A stretch of 64,000 nucleotides of DNA from Flavobacterium sp. ENC (GTDB taxonomy: Bacteria; Bacteroidota; Bacteroidia; Flavobacteriales; Flavobacteriaceae), in the NCBI RefSeq assembly GCF_020991415.1, contig NZ_JAJMOY010000010.1, positions 1 through 64,000 of the forward strand. Direction: 5' to 3'. Below are positions 43,460-52,125 of this stretch, in pieces (position 1 is the first letter of the stretch; the number at the start of each line of letters is the position of its first letter). A program made the position numbers and the translations under genes. The notes beneath the pieces are model-generated. The model was not told the DNA's origin. It searched no databases and saw only the letters and a list, made by a program, of their open reading frames with translations.

Positions 43460-46400
43460 TATGGTTGTATTTGAAGGGTTGAATTAGTACTCATATTACT
43501 GTTTATTAAGCTTACATTGTTTCGAATCGAATTCCATTTTCTTGATCCCTGAACAAATCCTTTTGAGGAATATAACAATTCGATTTTACTAACCAGATCC
43601 GCGACACTGCCAAATCGGCCATGTAGTCTTCTCGCTGCTATAATATCTTCAGCAAAATCTGAAGAGACCTTAAATTGTTCTACGATAGTTGGTCGCCCTA
43701 ACTCATTTAAGTTGAAAGTAGCCCCGGCTGCCGTGAGCGGAGGGGCAGACTGCGTAAAAGGATAGTTCGTAACAGGGCCTTTGGTGTCTCCGGTATATTC
43801 GGCTACACTTACTGTTATGGTTTTAGCAAAATTTTCTGCGGCACCATTTGCAGGGTGATTTTCCCAGGTGGTTTCATAATATAATTTTTTACCTGCGGCA
43901 GTGGCTGTCTTTGCGAATCTTTCGGGCCCGGTTTCCATTAGCCCATTAATGGATTTAGAGATTATGGATAAATTCTGTGCAGCTCCTGTTCCGCCCAGTT
44001 CTTCACTTAACATATGACCTCTTACCCAGGAATCATGAACGAGGTTTAAAGCCTGAGCATGGCCCCATCCCGGTAATGCACCCGGGCCGCTTCCCGCATC
44101 TCTGTCACTGGTAAGCGGGTCGGCTAAGACATTTCCGGCGTTATACTTAATAACTGTTCGGGGTATCTTGGCTTTAGGGGTACTATGTGTGCCTGCTGTT
44201 AATTGTACATAATGATAATCCCAGGTACTTCCGCCATCTGTTACTGAGGAAATGTTTATAACGGATGCCTGATCACTGTTAACCTTATTTTTAATAGCCT
44301 GTGCTTCATCAGGGGTAACGACTCCCTCATCATTTTCTTTTTCAGTTTCGGTATCAATCTCCGCTAAAGCTCCGGCAACAGGACCTGCCGGTGTAGCGGC
44401 TTGCGGTTCACTTCTTCCCATAAGGCGGTCTAACATGGCCATTCCGGTATCTACCGCTTTATTCACCAGCCACGTAAGGGCCTCATCTACCATTAGGCGA
44501 ACCGAAACAATCATTTCGCCAACCCTGGCACCAATTCCGGAAAGTCCGACCTGATTGGCCAGGAACCCAATGACAATTGGCATGGCCTGACCCATGGTTC
44601 TTTCGAGATAATTGGCAGCGGTAGTTACATTTCCTTGGGCGATATCGGCCACACCGTTGACAAACGAATTGACCACTTCGAGCATTTCGCGCAGGTATTT
44701 TATAAAACTTTGAATCGCACTGTATAAAGCTATTGCCCCATTGATCACCGCCATAATTCCGGTTGGATCCAGCATACTTAGCAGTCGGGCGGTGATACGG
44801 TTTACGATGCGTTCCATGATAAAGTTTTTGACGGCATCAAGAACGGTATTCCATAAATTACTCAGCTGTTCCTGAATTTTATCCCAAATCGCTGCCATAC
44901 CGCGCTCCTGAACATCTTTGATAAAAGTCCAGATGCCTTCGAGTGTGTTGATCATGCTGCGGATTTTAGCGACTCTTGCCGGGCCAATTCTAGGATGGGC
45001 AGCCAGTTTCTCCCATATTTTTTCCATTGATATGTCAAGGACTTCAAGTACCCATGAGATTACTCCTTTTAAAGTAAAATCGGTAAGCACAGGAATATTG
45101 GCATCTTTCAGTTCACTCATCAGCCAGCCGGTTACACCGTTAATTAAATGGGTCACAATGTTATCAAAGAACTGAACAAATCCCTGTTTGATGGCACGCA
45201 ATATATTTTTAAGGAAACCGATCGGATCTTTTTTGATGTCGTCGATGGCCTGCATGGCTCGGGTTATAATGTTTCCGATGAGATCGAATGGGAAATTCAT
45301 GATCTCGAGTATGGCCACAATGACAATTCGGACGATTTCTGCCACAAACGCGATAAGTCGTCCGATAGGTTCTCCGAATTTTTCAATAATACGGACAAAG
45401 GCATCAAGAGGATGAATTAGATCATCGATTGTAAACGAGTTCCACAGATCGGTAAAGAGCTGGATAATAGCCGCTGGTGTCATGTTTAAAGTAGCAACAG
45501 CCGCTTCAATTTCTCCTGTAATTCGGGCTATGGCACCCGTTTCCACCATTTGAGCGTACTGTTCTTCACCGCCGTCCATCAGGCTCATAAAACCTCTGAT
45601 TAGATTTGGAACGGAGCGTTCAACAGTTTCGTTGGTGAAAGGATCCCGTCCTATAATTACTTTGATTAGAGAATAACCCCGTACGGTAGCCGCCTGTGAA
45701 GAAAGCCAGCCTAATAGTGACTCCTTAACCAGTTCCAATACTTTGAGTGCTACGCCTGAGGCAAAATCCCAGACTCTCTGCAGAAATCCTCCGGCCTGAT
45801 CTGCCAGTGCCGAAAGATTATCGGCAATGTTGGCCAGATTCGAAGGCTGAATGGCATCCCACGCTGAAGTAATGAGTCCGCGGAGTTCGCCTAACAACGA
45901 AGTGAAAGTTCCTACCTGAGTGTCCAGCCAGTCGGCCGTTTTTTGTAGCGTGCCTTTTTCACGCATTTGTTCCAGCTCGGTTTGCTTGTCGATCAGAATT
46001 AAGAAATCTTCTAATATTTCGACAGTGGTCGCATTTACTGCCTCGTCTCTTAACGGATCGTATTTGATTATTTTTTTGATTAAGGACCAGGCCTTGTTTT
46101 CCGCCAGTATTGGTTCTGCCACATCAATCAGGGCTTCTTTGATCCAGGTGATGACCTGATCTACCGTAGCACTTACAAAAGAAGTTATTCTGTGTACTAA
46201 TTCGTTGAATTTTTCAGTAACCAGATCAATGATATCGGTATATGGGAAGGATACTTTATCCCAAACATCTTCCACCATATCCATAATACTGTCGATTGTT
46301 AATCCGAGTTCGCCCAGTTTTCCTTCTACCCAGTCGAAAACTTTTTGCAGTATTCCGTATTCCTGAAGTTTATCGAATATGGCTGTTCCAAAAGGCACAA

Positions 46401-47676
46401 GTCCCATTAATCCTTCTACCAGGTTAATAGGGGTTCGCTCTACATCCACCTCCCTTAAAGGATCATAACCGATAATAACGGTAAAAAGCGTATAGCCGGG
46501 AATGTGGCGCGCTTCATTGATGATCCAGTCGGGAACTAAATCCAGGAACGAACCCTGAATCATTTCGGGAGCAGGGGAGATTGGCTCCGGTTTTTTTCTG
46601 ATGGCTGCCCCTTGCTGAACCGTATGGGTTAATTCGTGTGCGAGCAGGTGTTTGCCCGACTGCGAGTTTGGATTGTATTTTCCTTCGTTAAAATAAATAT
46701 TGTTTCCGGTGGCAAAAGCCTGAGCGCCCAATTGTTTATTCATCTGGACAGCGGCTGAATCATTGTGTATGCGGACATTGCTGAAATCCGCCCCAATACC
46801 GGATTCCATTTCGGTTTTTACTTTTCCGGACAGGGGAGAACCGCCGCCTTTACTACTGTTTAAAGTGCTTTCAAGAGTAGAGCTGTCAGAAGGGTTCGCA
46901 TCTGCACCGGCACTCATCTGCAGTTCTTTTTCGTCGTCTTTGGCCTGGATTTCCTCTTCTTCTTTGGCCTGGATTTCTTTCTCCGTTTTTGGCTGAATAA
47001 CTGTTTTAGCCGCTACAGTAGCAGGGCTGTTTTCTGCTTTTGGCTGTGCTGCCGGCGGAGTTACAGGCTCGACTAAAGGTTTTTTTTGTATTTCTGCCTT
47101 TTTTTCCTCTTTGGGCTTTTCGTCTTTTTTCTGAACCTCTTCTTCGGTTTTATTTTGGATTTCAGGTTTCAGTTCCACTTTTTTTACCGGAACCGTTTCT
47201 GTTTTTTTTACTTCTTTTTTGTTTGGCAGCGGTGCTTCTTTTTGCTGAACCTTATTTTCAGTTTTATTCTGAATTACTGTTTTTGGCTTGGAAAAGTCTT
47301 TATTGATTTCACGCTTTTCCGGTTTTTTAGCATCCAGTTTGTTCTGGATTGGATTCTCTTTTAACTGCGTAACCGGAGTGATGGTTTCGGCAACTGTTTT
47401 TTGCTGGATTTCCTGATTCTGGTCTTCTTGCTTTTGTACGTCTTCAGCCAGTTTCTTCTGCACTACGGATGAAGGCGAGAAGAAGGTTTCCGTATTTGTG
47501 GTTTTTTTGGCAGCGACTACATGGTCAGCTACCCTGTCGGCCTCGGCCTCATGTTTATCATTGGATTTTCCGATATTCAATTTTGCCTGTACCCCAAAAA
47601 AAGATTCCTGCCCCTTGTCCTGATGGGACGAGGAGTGCGAAGGACTTGCTTTTGTTTTTGATGTAAAGGCTGGCAT
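43459..47676 (-). CDS. Large eCIS DUF4157 protein ending in a predicted nuclease (effector candidate)
   Basis: A 1405-residue protein. An N-terminal tag (about 20-55, FFGVQAK and EAEADRVADHVV) is shared with the other DUF4157 protein of the operon. A long charged, low-complexity K/E/Q/P region follows (about 60-250). Then comes the eCIS core domain DUF4157 (about 277-357) with HELTHTVQQG. A long helical region has three repeats starting near 394, 529 and 667 (SLIKKIIKYDPLRDEA type). The C-terminal region contains WVRGHMLSEELGGTGAAQNL (1217-1236), the RGH...GG...NL pattern of DNA/RNA non-specific endonucleases. It ends in a helix-hairpin-helix-like stretch (about 1327-1366, FAEDIIAARRLHGRFGS). 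Function as a DNase payload is inferred. Confidence 0.82.
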   Translation of the reverse strand: MPAFTSKTKASPSHSSSHQDKGQESFFGVQAKLNIGKSNDKHEAEADRVADHVVAAKKTTNTETFFSPSSVVQKKLAEDVQKQEDQNQEIQQKTVAETITPVTQLKENPIQNKLDAKKPEKREINKDFSKPKTVIQNKTENKVQQKEAPLPNKKEVKKTETVPVKKVELKPEIQNKTEEEVQKKDEKPKEEKKAEIQKKPLVEPVTPPAAQPKAENSPATVAAKTVIQPKTEKEIQAKEEEEIQAKDDEKELQMSAGADANPSDSSTLESTLNSSKGGGSPLSGKVKTEMESGIGADFSNVRIHNDSAAVQMNKQLGAQAFATGNNIYFNEGKYNPNSQSGKHLLAHELTHTVQQGAAIRKKPEPISPAPEMIQGSFLDLVPDWIINEARHIPGYTLFTVIIGYDPLREVDVERTPINLVEGLMGLVPFGTAIFDKLQEYGILQKVFDWVEGKLGELGLTIDSIMDMVEDVWDKVSFPYTDIIDLVTEKFNELVHRITSFVSATVDQVITWIKEALIDVAEPILAENKAWSLIKKIIKYDPLRDEAVNATTVEILEDFLILIDKQTELEQMREKGTLQKTADWLDTQVGTFTSLLGELRGLITSAWDAIQPSNLANIADNLSALADQAGGFLQRVWDFASGVALKVLELVKESLLGWLSSQAATVRGYSLIKVIIGRDPFTNETVERSVPNLIRGFMSLMDGGEEQYAQMVETGAIARITGEIEAAVATLNMTPAAIIQLFTDLWNSFTIDDLIHPLDAFVRIIEKFGEPIGRLIAFVAEIVRIVIVAILEIMNFPFDLIGNIITRAMQAIDDIKKDPIGFLKNILRAIKQGFVQFFDNIVTHLINGVTGWLMSELKDANIPVLTDFTLKGVISWVLEVLDISMEKIWEKLAAHPRIGPARVAKIRSMINTLEGIWTFIKDVQERGMAAIWDKIQEQLSNLWNTVLDAVKNFIMERIVNRITARLLSMLDPTGIMAVINGAIALYSAIQSFIKYLREMLEVVNSFVNGVADIAQGNVTTAANYLERTMGQAMPIVIGFLANQVGLSGIGARVGEMIVSVRLMVDEALTWLVNKAVDTGMAMLDRLMGRSEPQAATPAGPVAGALAEIDTETEKENDEGVVTPDEAQAIKNKVNSDQASVINISSVTDGGSTWDYHYVQLTAGTHSTPKAKIPRTVIKYNAGNVLADPLTSDRDAGSGPGALPGWGHAQALNLVHDSWVRGHMLSEELGGTGAAQNLSIISKSINGLMETGPERFAKTATAAGKKLYYETTWENHPANGAAENFAKTITVSVAEYTGDTKGPVTNYPFTQSAPPLTAAGATFNLNELGRPTIVEQFKVSSDFAEDIIAARRLHGRFGSVADLVSKIELLYSSKGFVQGSRKWNSIRNNVSLINSNMSTNSTLQIQP

Positions 47677-47688
47677 TCGATATCAATT

Positions 47689-48333
47689 TTAAATTGGAAT
47701 TATACTTGTTTTTGGAATTTCATTAATCCCCATCCTTTTAAATTCTAAAAAAGTTTGGATGTCCTGACTGGTCTCCGAATAGAAAACAATCCATAAACCT
47801 TCTTTAAAAACGGTTGTATTACTTAAAGACAAAACATACGGAACGGTGTTATTGACCTGAACTACGGCATAATCGTCTTTTTGTGTGTCAATCTTTTGTT
47901 TGATATTTGAAATCGATTTGTTACTATCCCGGTCTGTTTTACGTTTAAAGTCCAGTACCTCTTTTTTATCATGAAAAATAAGGACCAGAATTTTCTCTTT
48001 TAAAAGTTTGTTACTTTTACGATTGATAGAGACTTTTCTTAAACTCGGAAAAACTGCCAGTACACCTTCCACTCTCAAACATTTTGATACGGACGAATCT
48101 GCTGTTAATGCTAACGGGTTGGACTTGTTTGTATAAATAGTGTCACATCCTGCAAAGCAGCAACACAGCAAGCAAAAAACTATTGCAAATTCCAAAATTT
48201 TAAATTTCAAATTCCAATGAATGAGCTGGTTGAAAAACAGAAACTCCAAATTTTCAGATTCCAACTGATCGGCTTGTTTTAAAATTGGAACTTGGAATTT
48301 ATTCTTATTGGAATTTCGAATTACTAATTTCAT
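47689..48333 (-). CDS. Putative small lipoprotein with disturbed 5' end
   Basis: The open frame has 214 residues, but the first 45 or so come from degenerate repeat DNA (48186-48330). The recognisable part starts with a lipoprotein-type signal (residues about 48-63, EFAIVFCLLCCCFAGCDT) ending in a cysteine. There is no ATG between codon 1 and the signal; TTG at 48195 is a possible true start, giving a protein of about 168 residues. The mature part has KVSINRKSNKLLKEKILVLIF and a beta-rich C-terminus; I do not recognise it. It lies between the two DUF4157 genes of the eCIS operon and may be a chaperone or immunity lipoprotein. Either the start was displaced by the repeat or it uses a rare codon. 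Confidence 0.55.
   Translation of the reverse strand: MKLVIRNSNKNKFQVPILKQADQLESENLEFLFFNQLIHWNLKFKILEFAIVFCLLCCCFAGCDTIYTNKSNPLALTADSSVSKCLRVEGVLAVFPSLRKVSINRKSNKLLKEKILVLIFHDKKEVLDFKRKTDRDSNKSISNIKQKIDTQKDDYAVVQVNNTVPYVLSLSNTTVFKEGLWIVFYSETSQDIQTFLEFKRMGINEIPKTSIIPI
48186..48330. repeat. Degenerate AATTCCAA-type inverted repeat over a gene start
   Basis: The left half (AAATTCCAAAATTTTAAATT) and right half (ending ATTGGAATTTCGAATT) are imperfect inverted copies of the arms at 12506-12701. The element overlaps the first codons of the lipoprotein frame. Its copies are diverged, consistent with an old insertion. Confidence 0.6.
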
Positions 48334-48343
48334 ATGTTGTATT

Positions 48344-50596
48344 TTAAAATTTACCTGCCCTCATTTCATTAACAAAAGGCAGCAGTGCAGCCGCAGAAGC
48401 ATGTCCGCCTCCGCCATTTAGTGCTTTGTAATAATCTTCGCAGATTGAAGCCTGTTGTTCTCTGTTGAATTCATTAAAATGGGCATGTTTAAAAGTTCCG
48501 TCGCTATTGATGTAATTGTATCCTTCACCGAAAGCCTGTGCATGTATCGCCTGCGCCATGTATACCGATCCTGCGTGCTCGTATTGTGCCACATGTGACA
48601 ATTCGTGAACCATGGTTGCGGTGTCTTCTCCGGGTGCGGCATGAATGATGTGTGCTGTGGTTACGGCTCTGTAACCTCCTCCGGGAGAAAAATAACCGGA
48701 AATGAAAGCGACTAAGGAACCTTCATCAACATATACCTGATCATACGGAATCATTCCTGCGGGGTGTACCTGCAGCGAGGCGTTTCTTTCGACATCGGTT
48801 AGTTTTCGCATTCTAAAAATAAGGCCCCATATCAGCTGTAATATTTCAAAGATTCCAAGTAAATCGATAAGGTATAATAACAGTTTTCCTGCCCAGGTAA
48901 GTCCGCCTAAAATGCCGTCCCATATCCAGGAGGCAAAACCTTTTATGCCCTGCCATGCCCAGACTGCTGCACCAACGATACCGTTCCATCCCCATTGTGC
49001 AAAGCCGGAAATACCTTTCCCGAGCCAGCTCAGCGTTCCAGTCAGGGCATTCCAAAGTTTCGAAAGGCTTGGTGCCGTAACAAAATCCACTGCCCAGTCG
49101 TAGCCGGCAACGACGCCTTCCAAGATCCAGTTTGCGGCTCCGGAGATCCCGCTTCCCAACCAGCTAAAGACCCCTTTTACGCCTTCCCATAAATGCCCTG
49201 CGGCGGCACTCAGTCCGTCCCAGGCCCAGCCCAAGATGCCGGTAATTGCGTCCCAGCCGTGTACAATTAATCTCCATAATCGGGATGGAATATTAGAAAT
49301 GAAGGACCATATATTGTTGCCCAAAAGACATAGTTTTTCCCATAAAACGGTACCAATCACTTTAATGATGTCCCAGGCTTTATTTCCAAACCACTTAATA
49401 CCGTCCCAGACATATGAGGCGGCACCGGATAACCAATTGAGAGCATCGCTTCCTAATGATTTCATGCCATCCCAGACAGCAGTCGCCTGATCTCCGAGGT
49501 AAGTAGTAGCTGTATCCCAGGCCGCGCTTACGTCACTGGCAAAACCAGAGACCGCCTCGGTAACGGCTCCGGTTGCGGAATTCCAGCCCTCACTTACGGT
49601 ATCGGCAAAACCGGAAGCCACATCAGAGACTGCCCCCGTTGCCGCATCCCATCCGTCACTTACCGTATCTGTTGCACTGTCCCAGGCATCGCCAAGCCAG
49701 CTTCTTTGTACCGGAGTGTTTTCTTTCTTTTGAACATTAGAACCCTGTTGTACGGTATGGGTAAGCTCATGGGCGAGTAAATGTTTGCCTTGCTTGCTGT
49801 CGGCATCATATTTTCCGGAATTAAAATAAATATCATTCCCGTTCGTAAAGGCCTGAGCGCCGAGATCCTGACTCATTTGCATGGCATTGCTGTCGGTATG
49901 AATGCGAACCTGACTGAAGTCGGTTCCGAAACCGGATTCCATTTCGCTTTTCACTCCTTTAGAAAGAGGTGATCCACCGCCTTTACTGCTTTTTAGATTG
50001 CTTTCTAATTTAGCATCGTTTGCAGTCGACTCGTTATTGTTTGATTTTTTCTGAACGGGCTTCTTTTTATCGTCTTCTTTTTCTTTGCCTTTTTTCTGTA
50101 TCTTTTTATCTTCGTCTTTGTCTGCTTTTTTTTGTATTTTCTTTTTATCGTCTTCTTTTTCCTTCCCTTTTTTTTGTACTTTTTTATCTTCGTCCTTATC
50201 GGCCTTTTTTTGAATTTTCTTTTTATCGTCCTCTTTTTCCTTGCCCTTTTTTTGAATTTTTTTGTCCTTTTCTTTAGCTGTCTTTTTTTGGATTTTCTTT
50301 TTGTCTTCTTCTTTTTCCTTGCCTTTTTTCTGTACTGGTTTCTCTTGTTCTAAATCCTGTTTCTGAACGGTGGATATGGTTTCGGAAATTGGTTTTCTCT
50401 GCACGTTTTCTTCTGCTTTGGACTGCAGTAATCCGCCGCCTTTTTGTTTGTTCACTACTTTATCGGCAACAGTATCTGCTTCTACTTCGTATTTGTCCCC
50501 CACGGTACCGGTCGTTATTTTTTTTTGGATTTTTGGTCCAAAAAAAGGAGAAGAGGAGTGATTGTCCGGTTTTTTATTTTCTAAAGTTCTCATCAC
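48344..50596 (-). CDS. Trp-rich eCIS DUF4157 protein with second HExxH motif (effector candidate)
   Basis: A 750-residue protein. The N-terminal tag (about 18-48, YEVEADTVADKVV) parallels that of the 1405-residue protein. Residues 90-185 hold near-perfect Lys/Asp/Glu repeats (KKGKEKEDDKKKIQKK). The DUF4157 core lies at about 206-285 with HELTHTVQQG. Residues about 298-610 are an unusual string of Trp/Gly/Ala-rich amphipathic segments (WDGIKWFGNKAWDII, WNGIVGAAVWAWQGIKGF). The C-terminus has a second metallopeptidase-like motif, HELSH (664-668). The charged repeat is probably flexible. The Trp-rich region suggests membrane interaction, which is inference. No partner immunity gene is obvious; the next gene is the lipoprotein. 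Confidence 0.8.
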   Translation of the reverse strand: MMRTLENKKPDNHSSSPFFGPKIQKKITTGTVGDKYEVEADTVADKVVNKQKGGGLLQSKAEENVQRKPISETISTVQKQDLEQEKPVQKKGKEKEEDKKKIQKKTAKEKDKKIQKKGKEKEDDKKKIQKKADKDEDKKVQKKGKEKEDDKKKIQKKADKDEDKKIQKKGKEKEDDKKKPVQKKSNNNESTANDAKLESNLKSSKGGGSPLSKGVKSEMESGFGTDFSQVRIHTDSNAMQMSQDLGAQAFTNGNDIYFNSGKYDADSKQGKHLLAHELTHTVQQGSNVQKKENTPVQRSWLGDAWDSATDTVSDGWDAATGAVSDVASGFADTVSEGWNSATGAVTEAVSGFASDVSAAWDTATTYLGDQATAVWDGMKSLGSDALNWLSGAASYVWDGIKWFGNKAWDIIKVIGTVLWEKLCLLGNNIWSFISNIPSRLWRLIVHGWDAITGILGWAWDGLSAAAGHLWEGVKGVFSWLGSGISGAANWILEGVVAGYDWAVDFVTAPSLSKLWNALTGTLSWLGKGISGFAQWGWNGIVGAAVWAWQGIKGFASWIWDGILGGLTWAGKLLLYLIDLLGIFEILQLIWGLIFRMRKLTDVERNASLQVHPAGMIPYDQVYVDEGSLVAFISGYFSPGGGYRAVTTAHIIHAAPGEDTATMVHELSHVAQYEHAGSVYMAQAIHAQAFGEGYNYINSDGTFKHAHFNEFNREQQASICEDYYKALNGGGGHASAAALLPFVNEMRAGKF

Positions 50597-50664
50597 TTTA
50601 TGGTTTTACTATTTGAAACAAATACTTATTTTTAAATCCCAACTGGATTTATTTTCGTGAAACA

Positions 50665-51540
50665 CTAAGCTACCAGGGTTTTAGCGTTAGCCTCTTCTTT
50701 CGGTATGATCTGATGTTTTTCTAATTCGATCTTTATTTGCGCATACCAGTACGGAAATATTTTAAACAGTCTGTGTTCGATTTCGTCGGTAATGTCTTTT
50801 TTGTATTTTTTAATACCGAAGAGATGACTGTAGCCCATTTCAGTGGCATAGATGCTTTGTTCTGCTATATTTTTTCCTTTCAGCAGCAGTGTTGGTGTAA
50901 TGTTATTATAATCTAATATTGAGGCCAGGTTGTATTGTTCGATGACAATGCAGGGTTCGAATCCCTGTTGTTTTAACGGGGCAAATTCTTCCCGGTGTGC
51001 CGTATAAATTTTCTCCATATCGTAGTAGGCGCTTACAAATTTCCTGCAAAGCGTAAGATCATTAAACCCCAGTATCCCACAACTGTACGAATGCCCGAGA
51101 TTGGAATGCCAATACGGCAAATGGGCAGTATACTGGTTGAAAAAATCAATTTGTTTCTTATAATGCATTTCATAGCCGCATTCTTTTCGTTCGAGAATAA
51201 TGCTGTCGAAGCTAAAATTGATTTTTCTTTTTATAAACACATCAGTATCCAGATGAACAAATGGTTTTGTTTGTTTTTCAATCGCATGAATTTTGGACTT
51301 CATCCAGAGTTCCTTGTTTTTTTCATTAGTCACTTTTGTAACCCTGCAGGGCAGCATGTATAAAAATTTATAAGCCGTTTCATCTGCATAAAGTTCAATG
51401 TCTTTGTACCAAAGGTGACTGTATAAAATACTCAGGGCAGTCATATAGATCGTTTCCTTGAGTTTATTGCCCATCTGCCAACGGTTATTGATTAGCGGAA
51501 AAGCATCCAGGCTGTATATAATTCTTGGTTCTTCAGTCAT
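50665..51540 (-). CDS. Glycosyltransferase-like protein with DxD motif
   Basis: A 291-residue soluble protein without signal peptide. It has a GT-A-like layout: an N-terminal sugar-nucleotide-binding half, then the metal-binding D98-T-D100 in FVHLDTDVFI. SYSCGILGFND and EQYNLASILDYNNITPTLLL follow, typical of galactosyltransferase-like and capsular-type enzymes. It is four bases downstream of the nucleotidyltransferase-like gene in the eCIS operon. Donor and acceptor are unknown. It may glycosylate a particle or effector protein; this is inference. The DUF6734 group of Bacteroidota is a possible match from memory. Confidence 0.65.
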   Translation of the reverse strand: MTEEPRIIYSLDAFPLINNRWQMGNKLKETIYMTALSILYSHLWYKDIELYADETAYKFLYMLPCRVTKVTNEKNKELWMKSKIHAIEKQTKPFVHLDTDVFIKRKINFSFDSIILERKECGYEMHYKKQIDFFNQYTAHLPYWHSNLGHSYSCGILGFNDLTLCRKFVSAYYDMEKIYTAHREEFAPLKQQGFEPCIVIEQYNLASILDYNNITPTLLLKGKNIAEQSIYATEMGYSHLFGIKKYKKDITDEIEHRLFKIFPYWYAQIKIELEKHQIIPKEEANAKTLVA

Positions 51541-51544
51541 ACCA

Positions 51545-52114
51545 TTATTTTTTAAGTGTTTGAAGCAGTTGTCTTTCTTCTAAGTAGCATACATTGTTGT
51601 ATAATGATGCCTTTTTACTGTGTTTGTAAAGTCTTTTCCACTCATACTTATGACCCATTGCCGCTGAGGTTACTTCCGGTAACTGGGTGTTATGAAATTC
51701 TTTCATCTCATTAAAAGTGGCATGCCAGACCATTCTGCCAAGCAAGGGGGACTGGGTGAGTTGTATTTTGGAGAAAATTCTTTTGTAATAATCCGTGTGC
51801 ACATTTTTATTATTGACAAAGAATTCCGAGACCAAAACTTCCCCGACATTTATATTGTAAAACCGGCTGAAATACCGCGTTATTCCATCCTGTTCTTCAA
51901 TCGGCAACAGGTCTTCTTCATTTTCATAAATAATATCAATATCATTTACGGGCATATCATAATAACTGCGGAGATTGATATAATCTGCAATTCCGCCTAC
52001 AAACGCAATTTTTGACAAATCGAGTTTGTCAAAAATATTTTGAAGCGCTTGCTGCTGCTCATAGAAAATGTTTTTTTCATCTTCCTTCAGGAATGTTTTT
52101 TCTTCAGTTTCCAT
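51545..52114 (-). CDS. Nucleotidyltransferase-fold protein
   Basis: A 189-residue soluble protein. Residues 36-62, IAFVGGIADYIN followed by NDIDIIYENEE, match the superfamily pattern hGG...DhD, with G40-G41 and D58/D60 as metal ligands. The third carboxylate is not obvious. The family covers kanamycin-type, AbiEii-type and LicD-type enzymes, which transfer a nucleotide or sugar-phosphate to proteins, drugs or tRNA. It directly precedes the glycosyltransferase-like gene and follows the tape-measure gene by 11 bp, so it is part of the eCIS operon. Its target there is unknown. Confidence 0.6.
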   Translation of the reverse strand: METEEKTFLKEDEKNIFYEQQQALQNIFDKLDLSKIAFVGGIADYINLRSYYDMPVNDIDIIYENEEDLLPIEEQDGITRYFSRFYNINVGEVLVSEFFVNNKNVHTDYYKRIFSKIQLTQSPLLGRMVWHATFNEMKEFHNTQLPEVTSAAMGHKYEWKRLYKHSKKASLYNNVCYLEERQLLQTLKK

Positions 52115-52125
52115 ATTTTTTTAAA

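Noticed and set aside
48344..50596. Naming the DUF4157 proteins as active zinc metallopeptidases on the basis of HELTH
   Set aside because: The HELTH motif is a hallmark of the eCIS core domain, but a protease function has not been shown and no third zinc ligand could be identified by eye.
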